From Neobacillus vireti (GTDB taxonomy: Bacteria > Bacillota > Bacilli > Bacillales > Cytobacillaceae): 64,000 nt of DNA. Each line of letters starts with the position of its first letter. Position 1 is the stretch's first letter. The notes beneath the pieces were generated by a model, which was not told where the DNA came from, made no database searches, and saw only the letters and a program-made list of their open reading frames with translations. The stretch lies in contig NZ_LDNB01000002.1 of the NCBI RefSeq assembly GCF_001026695.1, positions 743,149 through 807,148 on the forward strand. Direction: 5' to 3'. Positions 26,510-34,720 of this stretch are shown piece after piece. The translations under genes and the position numbers were made by a program.

Positions 26510-28033
26510 ATGGAACAGAAAGTGATGGATCAAGAGTTACAGACCGCATTGGAACAATTTAGGGTATTAGATGAAAAAATTACTCATTTTTCAAGTATTA
26601 TTGGTCTGACTGACTGGGATTCAAAGGTTATGGCTCCAAAAAAAGGGCGAAATGTGTTTGCGAAAGCTATCGGAACATTACGGACGGAAGTGTTTAAACT
26701 TTCCGTTTCAGAGGAAATGGGCAATTTGTTAGAAAAATTATCAGCAGTAAATGATTTGGATGCTGTGACAAAAGCAAAGGTTCGAGAATATAGAGAGTAC
26801 TATCAAAAATCGAAAAGGATCCCGGCAGACCTTTTTCAGGAATACAGCATCTTAACAGGCCAAGCCAATGATGCCTGGGAGGAGGCGAGAGCCAACAATG
26901 ATTTCGCCCACTACCTTCCGTATTTAGAGAAAATAGTTCAATTTAGGCGGAAGTTTGCGGATATTTATGGCTATGAGGAGCATCCGTACGATGCGCTCCT
27001 AGATGAATTTGAACCGGGTTTAACGGTGAAAAGACTAGACCCGTTATTTGCTAAACTTAGAGAATCAAGCGTTAAATTACTAGAGCGGATTCAAAAACAT
27101 GGAAAGCCAACAGCTGTCGAGGTTTTTGATCAATCATTTGATATTGAGACACAAAAAGCATTTAACCGCTATATTCTGCCGATTATTGGCTTTGATATGG
27201 ATGCCGGCAGACTGGATGAAACTGTTCATCCCTTCGCGCAAACGGTTACGATTGGCGATGTCCGCTTAACCACACGCTACCTAGAAAAAAATGTCCGCTC
27301 AGCCCTATTCGGGACGATTCATGAAGCAGGGCATGGCATTTATGAGCAGCATGTAAATCCTGATTATGAGGAGTCTGTTCTTCAGAGCGGGGCATCGTTT
27401 GGAATTCATGAATCGCAATCAAGATTTTTAGAAAATATGGTCGGACGCAGCAGGGAATTCTGGTATTATTTTTACCCGCAGCTGCAAGCCCATTTTCCTG
27501 CACAGCTTGAAAATGTTAGTGTCGATGAATTCTATCGTGCCGTTAACACTGTCCAGCCGTCGTTTATTCGTGTGGAGGCAGATGAGTTAATGTATAATCT
27601 GCATATCATGCTGCGGTACGAAATTGAAAAAGACCTGATTGCAGGGGTAATTGAAGCGAAGGACCTGCCGGCCATTTGGAACCAGAAAATGCAGGATTAC
27701 CTTGGGGTTACACCAAGTACGGACACGGAGGGTGTCCTTCAGGATGTTCATTGGTCCTTTGGCGGAATTGGCTATTTCCCGTCCTATTCATTAGGGAATC
27801 TTTATGCAGCGCAAATTCTTCGGACTATCCAAAAAGACTTGCCGGATTTCTATAACCTAATTGAAAATGGCCGCTTTGACCTGCTTCAAGAATGGTTAAA
27901 GGAAAACATTCACCAGTACGGTAAGCTTTACACACCGAATGAATTGATTGTAAAAGTAACCGGTGAGGAATTAAATGCCGACTACCTTGTCCAATATCTT
28001 GAGCAAAAATACTGTGAGGTATATGGTTTGTAA
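26510..28033 (+). CDS. M32 family carboxypeptidase
   Basis: This 507-residue thermostable carboxypeptidase 1-type zinc enzyme is mainly helical. The zinc motif HEAGH lies at residues 271-275, and the M32 signatures GIHESQSRFLENMVGRS and VRVEADELMYNLHIM-like IRVEADELMYNLHI follow. These cytoplasmic enzymes remove C-terminal residues from peptides. The start ATG 26510 has GGGGG upstream. Length and motifs match B. subtilis YpwA-type proteins, and the gene appears monocistronic. Confidence 0.92.
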   Translation: MEQKVMDQELQTALEQFRVLDEKITHFSSIIGLTDWDSKVMAPKKGRNVFAKAIGTLRTEVFKLSVSEEMGNLLEKLSAVNDLDAVTKAKVREYREYYQKSKRIPADLFQEYSILTGQANDAWEEARANNDFAHYLPYLEKIVQFRRKFADIYGYEEHPYDALLDEFEPGLTVKRLDPLFAKLRESSVKLLERIQKHGKPTAVEVFDQSFDIETQKAFNRYILPIIGFDMDAGRLDETVHPFAQTVTIGDVRLTTRYLEKNVRSALFGTIHEAGHGIYEQHVNPDYEESVLQSGASFGIHESQSRFLENMVGRSREFWYYFYPQLQAHFPAQLENVSVDEFYRAVNTVQPSFIRVEADELMYNLHIMLRYEIEKDLIAGVIEAKDLPAIWNQKMQDYLGVTPSTDTEGVLQDVHWSFGGIGYFPSYSLGNLYAAQILRTIQKDLPDFYNLIENGRFDLLQEWLKENIHQYGKLYTPNELIVKVTGEELNADYLVQYLEQKYCEVYGL

Positions 28034-28103
28034 TCGTTCCACAGCTTCACATTGACAATCACTTAAAAGTATACTATATTAATAGTAATAAAATATTTCC
28101 TTT

Positions 28104-28197
28104 TTAAAGGGGAGTAGCTGCTACAATAAAGTCGTCACTTCGAGAAATCCATCTCCGGCTTTATTGGCAACATGGACGTTGTTAGCAAGACCTTTAC
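28104..28197 (+). promoter_or_regulatory. yybP-ykoY (Mn2+) riboswitch
   Basis: The hallmark AAAGGGGAGTAGC is at 28106-28118 and the 3' element TTAGCAAGACCTTT closes the P1 stem (AAAGG with CCTTT). The internal stem AAAGTCG...CGGCTTT is as in the B. subtilis ykoY leader. The family binds Mn2+ and switches on manganese exporters. It precedes a TerC-family gene, the classical target. Confidence 0.92.
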
Positions 28198-28219
28198 TTT
28201 ACGGTAAAGGTCTTTTTCT
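28189..28219 (+). terminator. Riboswitch terminator 1
   Basis: AGACCTTTAC pairs with GTAAAGGTCT, then TTTTT. Its 5' arm contains the 3' strand of riboswitch P1, so ligand-stabilised P1 would block terminator formation. Confidence 0.85.
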
Positions 28220-28228
28220 GTTTTCTTT

Positions 28229-28265
28229 AGGCCTTTACTGTCATCAGTAAAGGCCTATTTTTATT
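28229..28265 (+). terminator. Riboswitch terminator 2
   Basis: The perfect 12-bp stem AGGCCTTTACTG / CAGTAAAGGCCT has a TCAT loop and is followed by ATTTTTATT. It repeats the CCTTTAC...GTAAAGG core of terminator 1. Confidence 0.8.
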
Positions 28266-28317
28266 GGCGAGAGGGAACAATTTTAGAAAGAAACTTACTT
28301 TAGAGGAGGCACGATTC

Positions 28318-29106
28318 ATGGATTTTAGTTTGTTACTGGAGTACAGCTGGGTGTTAGTTATTTTGGTGGGATTGGAAGGGCTTTTGGCAGCAGATAATGC
28401 CTTAGTCCTGGCAATTATGGTAAAAGATCTTCCGGAAGAAAAGCGAAAAAAGGCCTTATTTTATGGCTTGGCGGGAGCGTTTGTGTTCCGTTTCGCTTCA
28501 CTATTCGCGATTTCGTTTCTTGTGGATGTGTGGCAGGTTCAAGCGATTGGCGCGTTATATTTATTATTTATGGCGGGGAATCATATTTTCCGCAAAGTTG
28601 TGAAAGGGAAAGCGGACCAGCCTGATAAACAGGAGGTTTCCAAAAAAAGCAGCGGTTTCTGGGTTACGGTCTTAAAGGTTGAATTAGCGGATATTGCCTT
28701 TGCTGTTGACTCGATTCTTGCTGCTGTAGCGATGGCAGTTGTTCTCCCGGATACTCCGCTGCCAAATATCGGCGGCCTTGACGGAGGTAAATTCTTGGTT
28801 ATTTTTGCAGGTGGAATAATTGGTTTAGTGATTATGCGCTTTGCCGCTAATCAATTTGTGAAGCTGTTAGAAAGAAGGCCAGGTTTGGAAATTGCTGCCT
28901 TTGCGATTGTTGGCTGGGTTGGTGTGAAGCTTGCTGTCTACACACTATCACATCCATCGTTAGCGATTCTTAGCGAGGAATTCGCCCATTCAACTGAATG
29001 GAAGGTAAGTTTTTACGCAGTGTTAGTTGGGATTGCCGCTGCAGGATGGTTTTTCTCCAAAGATAAAACCAATGAATCAGTAAAAAAGAAACCGAAAGTT
29101 TCATAA
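28318..29106 (+). CDS. TerC family membrane protein (Mn2+ export type)
   Basis: This 262-residue polytopic protein of the TerC/YkoY/MeeY group has acidic residues within membrane helices (GLEGLLAADNALVLAIMVK and ELADIAFAVDSILAA) that are the conserved metal-handling motifs. In Bacillus such proteins export Mn2+ and help metallate secreted enzymes. GAGGAGG before ATG 28318 sets the start; the frame is open further upstream into the second terminator. Control by the Mn riboswitch is evident from the leader. Confidence 0.9.
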   Translation: MDFSLLLEYSWVLVILVGLEGLLAADNALVLAIMVKDLPEEKRKKALFYGLAGAFVFRFASLFAISFLVDVWQVQAIGALYLLFMAGNHIFRKVVKGKADQPDKQEVSKKSSGFWVTVLKVELADIAFAVDSILAAVAMAVVLPDTPLPNIGGLDGGKFLVIFAGGIIGLVIMRFAANQFVKLLERRPGLEIAAFAIVGWVGVKLAVYTLSHPSLAILSEEFAHSTEWKVSFYAVLVGIAAAGWFFSKDKTNESVKKKPKVS

Positions 29107-29123
29107 CGTAAATGTAATGCTAT

Positions 29124-29157
29124 AGCAATTCTTTCTATATGGAAGGATTGCTTTTTC
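29124..29157 (+). terminator. terC terminator
   Basis: AGCAATTCTTTC pairs with GGAAGGATTGCT, with a T run after it. Confidence 0.7.
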
Positions 29158-29259
29158 AATGAAATTTTTTTACCACAAGACACCGATTTCAAACAAAATT
29201 AGTTATGTGATTCCTAGCTCAACAAATGAATAATTTAATTGTTCAAGTACAAAACTAAT

Positions 29260-29285
29260 AAAACTCGCCAATCGGCGAGTTTTCT
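29260..29285 (+). terminator. CTCGCCAATCGGCGAG hairpin, copy 1
   Basis: AAACTCGCC-AAT-CGGCGAGTTTT is followed by CTTT. The same hairpin recurs at about 34694-34717. Confidence 0.6.
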
Positions 29286-29377
29286 TTCAAGTGATGGTAG
29301 TGATATTTTAGTTATTTCATGGTACTATATGGTAAGCATTTAAGGAATGTGTAAATACAAATTGAAAGGATCTTTTT

Positions 29378-30040
29378 ATGAATCTTAAAGGACATTTACT
29401 AATTGCTTTTATCATAAGTTTGGCATGCGTTCTCGGCTTCAGTTTAATCTCTTTGTTGATAAGTGACCATAAAATTAACGATTTTGATAGCGATATAATC
29501 GCAGCTGTTCAGGGGCTAGAATCACCAACCTTAACAAAAGTGATGAAATTTTTTACATTTGTTGGTTCAACTCCAGTAGTCATCATCCTTTGTATCTTTT
29601 TAATATTTTTCCTTTATAAAGTATTGCATCATCGGTTAGAATTAATATTATTTATATTTGCTATTCTCGGCTCAGCAGTATTAAATCAAATTCTGAAACA
29701 GTTTTTTCACCGGGTTCGTCCTAATTTCCATCGCTTAATTGAAATTTCAGGGTACAGTTTTCCAAGTGGCCATGCGATGAATGCCTTCACGGTTTATGTC
29801 ATTCTGTCATTTTTACTCTGGCGCCATATCCCTAGTAGATGGGGAAGGAGTGTCCTGATTATTTTAAGTGTTTTCATGGTTATGGCGATTGGAATCAGTA
29901 GGATCTATTTAGGTGTCCATTATCCAAGTGATATTATCGGGGGATATCTTGCAAGTGGATTTTGGTTAACTGTTGCAATTTGGTTTTTCCAATTTTACCA
30001 AGAAAAGCGTTATAATAAGAAATATAAAAGCGAAGCATGA
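29378..30040 (+). CDS. PAP2 family phosphatase
   Basis: This 220-residue membrane phosphatase shows all three motifs: KQFFHRVRP, PSGHAMN and SRIYLGVHYPSD. Five to six helices surround them. Relatives dephosphorylate undecaprenyl pyrophosphate or phosphatidylglycerol-type phosphates at the outer face of the membrane. Substrate is not decidable here. The next gene encodes a phospholipid synthase, which favours a lipid role. The gene end forms one arm of a hairpin reaching into the pssA leader. Confidence 0.9.
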   Translation: MNLKGHLLIAFIISLACVLGFSLISLLISDHKINDFDSDIIAAVQGLESPTLTKVMKFFTFVGSTPVVIILCIFLIFFLYKVLHHRLELILFIFAILGSAVLNQILKQFFHRVRPNFHRLIEISGYSFPSGHAMNAFTVYVILSFLLWRHIPSRWGRSVLIILSVFMVMAIGISRIYLGVHYPSDIIGGYLASGFWLTVAIWFFQFYQEKRYNKKYKSEA

Positions 30041-30074
30041 TGTTTAGTGATTTTTTAAACTGAAATGCTTCGCT
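30029..30074 (+). repeat. Inverted repeat across the PAP2 gene end
   Basis: AGCGAAGCAT (30029-30038) lies over the last codons and ATGCTTCGCT (30065-30074) lies just before the pssA ribosome site. It is a perfect 10-bp stem with a 26-base loop. It may protect the transcript 3' end or modulate pssA translation. Confidence 0.55.
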
Positions 30075-30087
30075 ATCGAAAAGTGGA

Positions 30088-30792
30088 GTGATACATATTA
30101 TAAGAAATAGTATTCCTAACTTATTTACACTGGCGAACTTATTTTTTGGCTTTTTATCCATTATGTATTCAGCGCAAGGGGATTATAAGAATGCGGCCAT
30201 CCTAATATTAATTGGAATGATGCTTGACAGTATGGATGGAAGAATTGCCAGAATGCTGCGCGTGGAAAGTGAGCTTGGTAAAGAACTTGATTCACTGGCG
30301 GATATTGTTACCTTTGGTGTTGCACCTGCAATGATGGCCTACTATGCTTATTTTTCTGCATTTGGCGTTATCGGAATGGCAGTTGCCGGTCTTTTCCCAT
30401 TATTCGGTGCGTATCGATTAGCTAGGTTCAACATTAACGCCGTAAAATCTTCCCTACAGTACTTTACAGGCGTGCCGATTACGGCTGCGGGCGGATTGTT
30501 AACACTTTTGACCTTATTCCATGGGAAAATGTCGGGTTACATCTTCGTAATCGCCTTTTTCCTTTTATGTTATTTGATGGTAAGCACAATTAAAATTCCT
30601 AGTCTAAAGGATGTACCGCTGCCAAAATACGGCATTATCATAACGCTATTCCTTGGCTATGCAATTTATATTGTCTTTAAAAAAGAACATCATCGATTCC
30701 CTTATTTTATTTATGTAGCAATCCCATTATATATTGCATTTATTAGTTACCAATTAATCAAGATAAAAAAGAATAGCCAAAAAAAGAATTAA
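30088..30792 (+). CDS. pssA: CDP-diacylglycerol--serine O-phosphatidyltransferase
   Basis: The CDP-alcohol phosphatidyltransferase signature D-G-x2-A-R-x8-G-x3-D-x3-D is present as DSMDGRIARML...GKELDSLAD. The product has about 231-234 residues and seven to eight helices. It makes phosphatidylserine, the precursor of phosphatidylethanolamine. The start is uncertain. GTG 30088 overlaps the only good Shine-Dalgarno (GGAG, 30085-30088), while ATT 30097 is ideally spaced and gives an N-terminus (MIRNSIPNLFTLANLF) like relatives. Confidence 0.9.
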   Translation: MIHIIRNSIPNLFTLANLFFGFLSIMYSAQGDYKNAAILILIGMMLDSMDGRIARMLRVESELGKELDSLADIVTFGVAPAMMAYYAYFSAFGVIGMAVAGLFPLFGAYRLARFNINAVKSSLQYFTGVPITAAGGLLTLLTLFHGKMSGYIFVIAFFLLCYLMVSTIKIPSLKDVPLPKYGIIITLFLGYAIYIVFKKEHHRFPYFIYVAIPLYIAFISYQLIKIKKNSQKKN

Positions 30793-30816
30793 TAAGAAGA
30801 TAGAGGAGAGCATAAG

Positions 30817-31122
30817 ATGAAAGTCAAAATTAACCGCCATGCGGCAAAAGAGCTGCACAAAATGTTGGAACAGGAAGAAGCTCAAGGCAAAATGTTCCGG
30901 GTTTATGTTACAAGTATTCACGGAGATCATGCACACTATGATTTGATGCTCGATACGCCAACAGAAAATGACGTGGTGGTCAAAAGCGATAAAGAAATTG
31001 ATTTTATTCTCGATAAAAATGACGAAAATTTGGAAAGTATTTGGATTCAATATTTCCACTTACCGAAAGAGGAATGGCTAATTACCAATCCAACAAAAGG
31101 CAGCCACCATCACCACCATTAA
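30817..31122 (+). CDS. HesB/IscA-like small protein with His5 tail
   Basis: The 101-residue product looks like the HesB-like Fe-S biosynthesis fold (MKVKINRHAAKELHKML...; DKEIDFILDKNDENLESIWIQYF). It lacks the Cys residues of true A-type carriers. The C-terminus is GSHHHHH, encoded by CACCATCACCACCAT-type codons, so it is a natural metal-binding-like tail. GAGGAGAG before the ATG supports the start, and a strong terminator follows. Function is unknown, and the family assignment is moderate. Confidence 0.7.
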   Translation: MKVKINRHAAKELHKMLEQEEAQGKMFRVYVTSIHGDHAHYDLMLDTPTENDVVVKSDKEIDFILDKNDENLESIWIQYFHLPKEEWLITNPTKGSHHHHH

Positions 31123-31127
31123 AGTAT

Positions 31128-31163
31128 AAAGCGCTTGGCATATTTTTTGCCAAGCGCTTTTTG
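31128..31163 (+). terminator. Terminator after the HesB-like gene
   Basis: The perfect stem AAAGCGCTTGGCA / TGCCAAGCGCTTT is followed by TT. Confidence 0.85.
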
Positions 31164-31251
31164 AATGTTGTATTTTCAAAAAACTTGAAATTGTCCGCCT
31201 CTTTCACATATAATCCTAGTATTGCTAACTTAGAGAAAAAGGGGATTAACT

Positions 31252-32967
31252 ATGATTCGGCGTTTCTTTTCTTATTATCGACCGCATAAGCGGCTATTTA
31301 TTTTGGATTTTATCAGCGCAGTCATTGTGGCCTTGTTGGAATTAGCGTTTCCGCTTGCGGTGCAATGGTTTATTGATGATCTGCTGCCTGGCAGCGATTG
31401 GCAAGCGATTGTCACAGTCAGTATCGGACTTTTACTTGTTTATTGTTTGAGCACCTTCTTACAATTTATTGTGAACTTTTGGGGCCATAAGCTCGGGATT
31501 AATATTGAATCTGATATGAGGCAAGAGCTGTTCGAGCATGTCCAAAAACAATCATTCCGTTTTTTTGACAATACGAAAACAGGGCATATTATGAGCAGAA
31601 TCACCAATGATCTGTTTGATCTTGGTGAGCTTGCCCATCACGGACCCGAGGATGTATTCATCGCGCTGATGACTTTTATCGGTGCTTTCTGGATTATGCT
31701 GACGATAAACGTAAAGTTAGCACTAGTAGCAGTCGTGATTCTGCCTTTTTTAATCCTATTGGTTGTCGTTTGTAATTTAAAAATGAACAAGGCATGGGGC
31801 CAAATGTATTCCAGCATTGCAGATGTAAACGCCCGGGTGGAGGACAGTGTTTCCGGCAGCAGGGTCGTTCAATCGTTTACAAACGAAGAATTCGAGATTG
31901 CTAGATTTAAAAAGAATAATCAGAGATACCGCGGCGCTAAGCTTGGCGGTTATCGGGTGATGTCCTATAGTCTTTCCGGTATATATATGATGACAAGGCT
32001 AATCACTATTGTTGTTCTTGTTTATGGTGCTTGGTTAAGCTTTTCCGGTCAGTTGTCGCCCGGGGAACTTGTCGGTTTTGTCCTTTATATCAATGTTCTT
32101 TTTAAACCAATTGACAAAATAAGTGCGATTATGGAGTTGTATCCTAAAGGAATGGCTGGGTTTAAACGGTTTATTGACCTGATCGATTCGGAGCCTGAGG
32201 TGCAGGATACAGAGGGTGCAGTTGAAGTAGGGTTACTTAAAGGGAATATCGTCTTTGATGAAGTGTCTTTTCGCTATGATAACCATAAATCCGTTTTGGA
32301 AAATATTAATTTGAATATCCGTGCCGGTGAGACGGTTGCTTTTGTAGGGCCGTCGGGGGCAGGGAAGACGACAATTTGCTCGTTGATTCCAAGGTTTTAC
32401 GATGTGAACGATGGCGGGATTTATATTGATGGTCTCGATATTCGTAACATGACGAAAAAATCGCTCCGTTCCCAAATCGGCATCGTTCAACAGGATGTGT
32501 TTCTATTCACAGGGACACTTCGTGAAAATATCGCCTATGGAAAGCGGGATGCCACGGATGAGGAAATTGCAGAGGCAGCAAACCGTGCACATCTTGAAAA
32601 GTTTATTGCTTCTTTGCCGGATGGTTACGAGACGCAGATTGGCGAAAGAGGTCTAAAGCTTTCCGGCGGTCAGAAGCAGCGGCTTGCGATTGCAAGGATG
32701 TTTCTAAAAAATCCACCTATTTTGATATTGGATGAAGCGACATCCGCTCTTGATACCGAAACCGAAATGGTGATTCAGGAAGCATTGACAGAGCTTGCCC
32801 AAAACAGAACCACACTTATTATTGCCCACAGACTGGCAACAATACGCAATGCCGACCGGATTATCGTCGTGACCGAGGACGGGATTGCTGAAGAAGGCCG
32901 ACATGATGAGCTAATTGAACAAGGCGGTATTTTTGCCAATCTTCATCGTGTACAATTTCAGCGGTAA
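31252..32967 (+). CDS. ABC exporter, fused permease/ATPase (YwjA-like)
   Basis: This 571-residue half-transporter has six N-terminal membrane helices (about residues 15-310) and then an ATPase domain with Walker A GPSGAGKTT, signature LSGGQKQRLAIARM, Walker B ILILDEATSALD and the switch His in IIAHRLATI. It is expected to homodimerise as a lipid- or drug-type exporter. The N-terminus (FFSYYRPHKRLFILDF) resembles B. subtilis YwjA. The start ATG 31252 has AAAAGGGGA upstream. Confidence 0.9.
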   Translation: MIRRFFSYYRPHKRLFILDFISAVIVALLELAFPLAVQWFIDDLLPGSDWQAIVTVSIGLLLVYCLSTFLQFIVNFWGHKLGINIESDMRQELFEHVQKQSFRFFDNTKTGHIMSRITNDLFDLGELAHHGPEDVFIALMTFIGAFWIMLTINVKLALVAVVILPFLILLVVVCNLKMNKAWGQMYSSIADVNARVEDSVSGSRVVQSFTNEEFEIARFKKNNQRYRGAKLGGYRVMSYSLSGIYMMTRLITIVVLVYGAWLSFSGQLSPGELVGFVLYINVLFKPIDKISAIMELYPKGMAGFKRFIDLIDSEPEVQDTEGAVEVGLLKGNIVFDEVSFRYDNHKSVLENINLNIRAGETVAFVGPSGAGKTTICSLIPRFYDVNDGGIYIDGLDIRNMTKKSLRSQIGIVQQDVFLFTGTLRENIAYGKRDATDEEIAEAANRAHLEKFIASLPDGYETQIGERGLKLSGGQKQRLAIARMFLKNPPILILDEATSALDTETEMVIQEALTELAQNRTTLIIAHRLATIRNADRIIVVTEDGIAEEGRHDELIEQGGIFANLHRVQFQR

Positions 32968-32992
32968 TATTATTTTTAATTTTTCGAAGATG

Positions 32993-33020
32993 AAGACTGC
33001 GAATGAATTCGCAGTCTTTT
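32993..33020 (+). terminator. Terminator of the ABC exporter
   Basis: GACTGCGAA-TGAA-TTCGCAGTC is followed by TTTTT. Confidence 0.85.
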
Positions 33021-33060
33021 TATTAACGGGCTCTTTTCTAAGATATGGATGCTTTTATTG

Positions 33061-33162
33061 ATTCGCTGATAAAATTGAAAATTCGCTAATAAATTGGTCG
33101 AATTCGCTAATAAAATTGTAGATTCGCTAATAAACATCCAAAATCCGCTAATATATCTGTTC
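33061..33162. repeat. Degenerate tandem repeat array 1 (ATTCGCTAATAAA)
   Basis: Five units start at 33061, 33081, 33102, 33122 and 33143, a period of 20-21 bp. The conserved core is ATTCGCTAATAAA and the rest of each unit varies. Confidence 0.8.
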
Positions 33163-33266
33163 CACTTATTTATAAGGTGTAATTTTACACTGTTTTAAGG
33201 GTTTTTGTAAGCAGAATGAGGGTTAAAAATAAATTTTTTACGACAAACAGCCTATTAATATCAGAA

Positions 33267-33386
33267 TAAAGACAATTTTGTGGGCTAGACTAGTGGTTTT
33301 GTCTTTAAGAAGGGGTATTAAAGACATTTTAGGGGTTAGACAAAGTTTTTTGTCCTTAAGAAGGGTTCTTAAAGAAATTTAGGTTA
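33267..33386. repeat. 52-bp tandem repeat, about 2.3 copies
   Basis: TAAAGACA(A)TTTT...GGGnTAGAC...TTTTGTC(T/C)TTAAGAAGGG occurs at 33267-33318 and 33319-33369. A third partial copy, TAAAGAAATTTAGG, follows. Confidence 0.65.
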
Positions 33387-33480
33387 ATATAAATATATTA
33401 TGTAAACTGCTAAAGCGGACGTTTTGATAAATACCATTAAAAAGTGTTAACCTAGATAGGAAAAGTAAGAAAGGAGCAAG

Positions 33481-34245
33481 TTGCTGCAGATGGAAAAAGA
33501 CAAAATGGAGAAACCAATCAAGCTCATTGCCCTGGATATGGATGGCACACTGTTAAATAGCAAGGGAGAGATAACGGAGGCGAACCGTCAAGCAATTAAG
33601 GCTGCACAGGATAGGGGAATATTTGTTGTGCTTAGCACAGGAAGGTCATTGCTTACCTGCCGGGAGCACGCTGATGCGCTTGAGCTTAGTTCCTATTTGG
33701 TAACTGTTAATGGCAGTGAAATCTGGGACGATAAACGGGAGCTTGTCGAGAGGAATTTAGTGAAATCCGAGCTTGTGGAATGGATGTGGAATCTCACCCG
33801 CGAGCATAAGACGAATTTTTGGGCGATAAGTACTGAGCAAAATTGGCGTGATGAAATGCCGGAGGATATACATACGCTCGAATGGTTGAAATTTGGGTTT
33901 AATATTGATGATGATGAAACGAGGGAACTAATTTTACGTGAGCTAGAGGTTAAAGGTGAATTTGAACTAAGTAATTCCACTTTGAAGAACATCGAGGTAA
34001 ATCCTGCTGGAATTAACAAAGCAAATGGATTGAAAATTGTTTGCAACCGACTTGGAATCGCGATGGAAAATGTCATGGCCGTTGGTGACAGTCTAAATGA
34101 TCTAGCGATGATCAAGGAAGCTGGACTTGGTGTAGCGATGGGAAATGCACAAGAGAAGGTGAAGAAGGCAGCAGACTGGGTTACTACAACAAACGAAGAA
34201 GATGGCGTTGCAAACGCAATCCACAGATGGGTTATTCAATTATAA
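33481..34245 (+). CDS. Cof-type HAD-IIB phosphatase
   Basis: The 254-residue product has all HAD motifs: LDMDGTLLNSKGE (nucleophile Asp), LSTGRS, a Lys in NKANGLK, and GDSLNDLAMIKEAGLGVAMGNA. The alpha/beta cap between motifs II and III marks the Cof/YkrA subgroup, which hydrolyses sugar phosphates, FMN or similar small phosphates. TTG 33481 is four bases from AAGGAG, and ATG 33490 is thirteen bases away. Neither spacing is ideal. Confidence 0.88.
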   Translation: MLQMEKDKMEKPIKLIALDMDGTLLNSKGEITEANRQAIKAAQDRGIFVVLSTGRSLLTCREHADALELSSYLVTVNGSEIWDDKRELVERNLVKSELVEWMWNLTREHKTNFWAISTEQNWRDEMPEDIHTLEWLKFGFNIDDDETRELILRELEVKGEFELSNSTLKNIEVNPAGINKANGLKIVCNRLGIAMENVMAVGDSLNDLAMIKEAGLGVAMGNAQEKVKKAADWVTTTNEEDGVANAIHRWVIQL

Positions 34246-34365
34246 AAAATTTCCTTTCTTTTTCCAATTTACCGTGTATAAGTGGTTAATGGATTGGTAA
34301 AAATAATTGAGCAAGAATAATTTGCAAAATCATGTAATTGTTACATGCTAGGAGGCTACAAAGAA

Positions 34366-34566
34366 ATGGAACATGGTAAAGTAAAATGGTTTAACAGTGA
34401 AAAGGGTTTTGGATTCATTGAGCGTGAAGGCGGAGAGGATGTATTCGTCCACTTCTCGGCGATTCAAGGCGAAGGATATAAATCCTTGGATGAGGGTCAA
34501 GAGGTAACGTTTGAAATCGAAAACGGCCAACGCGGACCGCAAGCAGTAAACGTCCATAAATCATAA
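34366..34566 (+). CDS. Cold shock protein (CspA/CspB family)
   Basis: The OB-fold RNA chaperone has 66 residues with RNP1 (KGFGFIE) and RNP2 (VFVHFS). It melts mRNA secondary structure. AGGAGG nine bases before ATG 34366 fixes the start. The length and [10 protein letters not shown] end resemble B. subtilis CspD. It is a single-gene unit with a strong terminator. Confidence 0.95.
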   Translation: MEHGKVKWFNSEKGFGFIEREGGEDVFVHFSAIQGEGYKSLDEGQEVTFEIENGQRGPQAVNVHKS

Positions 34567-34572
34567 TTTACC

Positions 34573-34610
34573 AAAACAGACTCCAAATGAAATTGGAGTC
34601 TGTTTTTTTG
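34573..34610 (+). terminator. csp terminator
   Basis: AAACAGACTCCAA pairs with TTGGAGTCTGTTT, followed by a T run. Confidence 0.9.
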
Positions 34611-34642
34611 GCTAATAGAAAAGTATAAATTTTTTCAAAATT

Positions 34643-34717
34643 TACACTTTCCTATGTCGCATAAGTGCAACTACGCCTCTGTCTTCGCCTTAAGGCTCGC
34701 CAATCGGCGAGTTTTCT
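34643..34717 (-). repeat. Dispersed short repeat C, copy 1
   Basis: On the minus strand this reads GGCGAAGAC, then GTAGTTGCACTTATG and ATAGGAAAG, and matches 37558-37612. On the plus strand its end includes a second CTCGCCAATCGGCGAG hairpin with TTTTCTTT (34694-34719). Confidence 0.65.
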
Positions 34718-34720
34718 TTA

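Larger units (their letters stand above)
32968..33480. other. Repeat-rich intergenic region
   Basis: This gene-free stretch contains the exporter terminator, a 20/21-bp array (33061-33162), a 52-bp tandem repeat (33267-33386) and the leader of the HAD gene. No coding sequence is supported. Confidence 0.65.
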
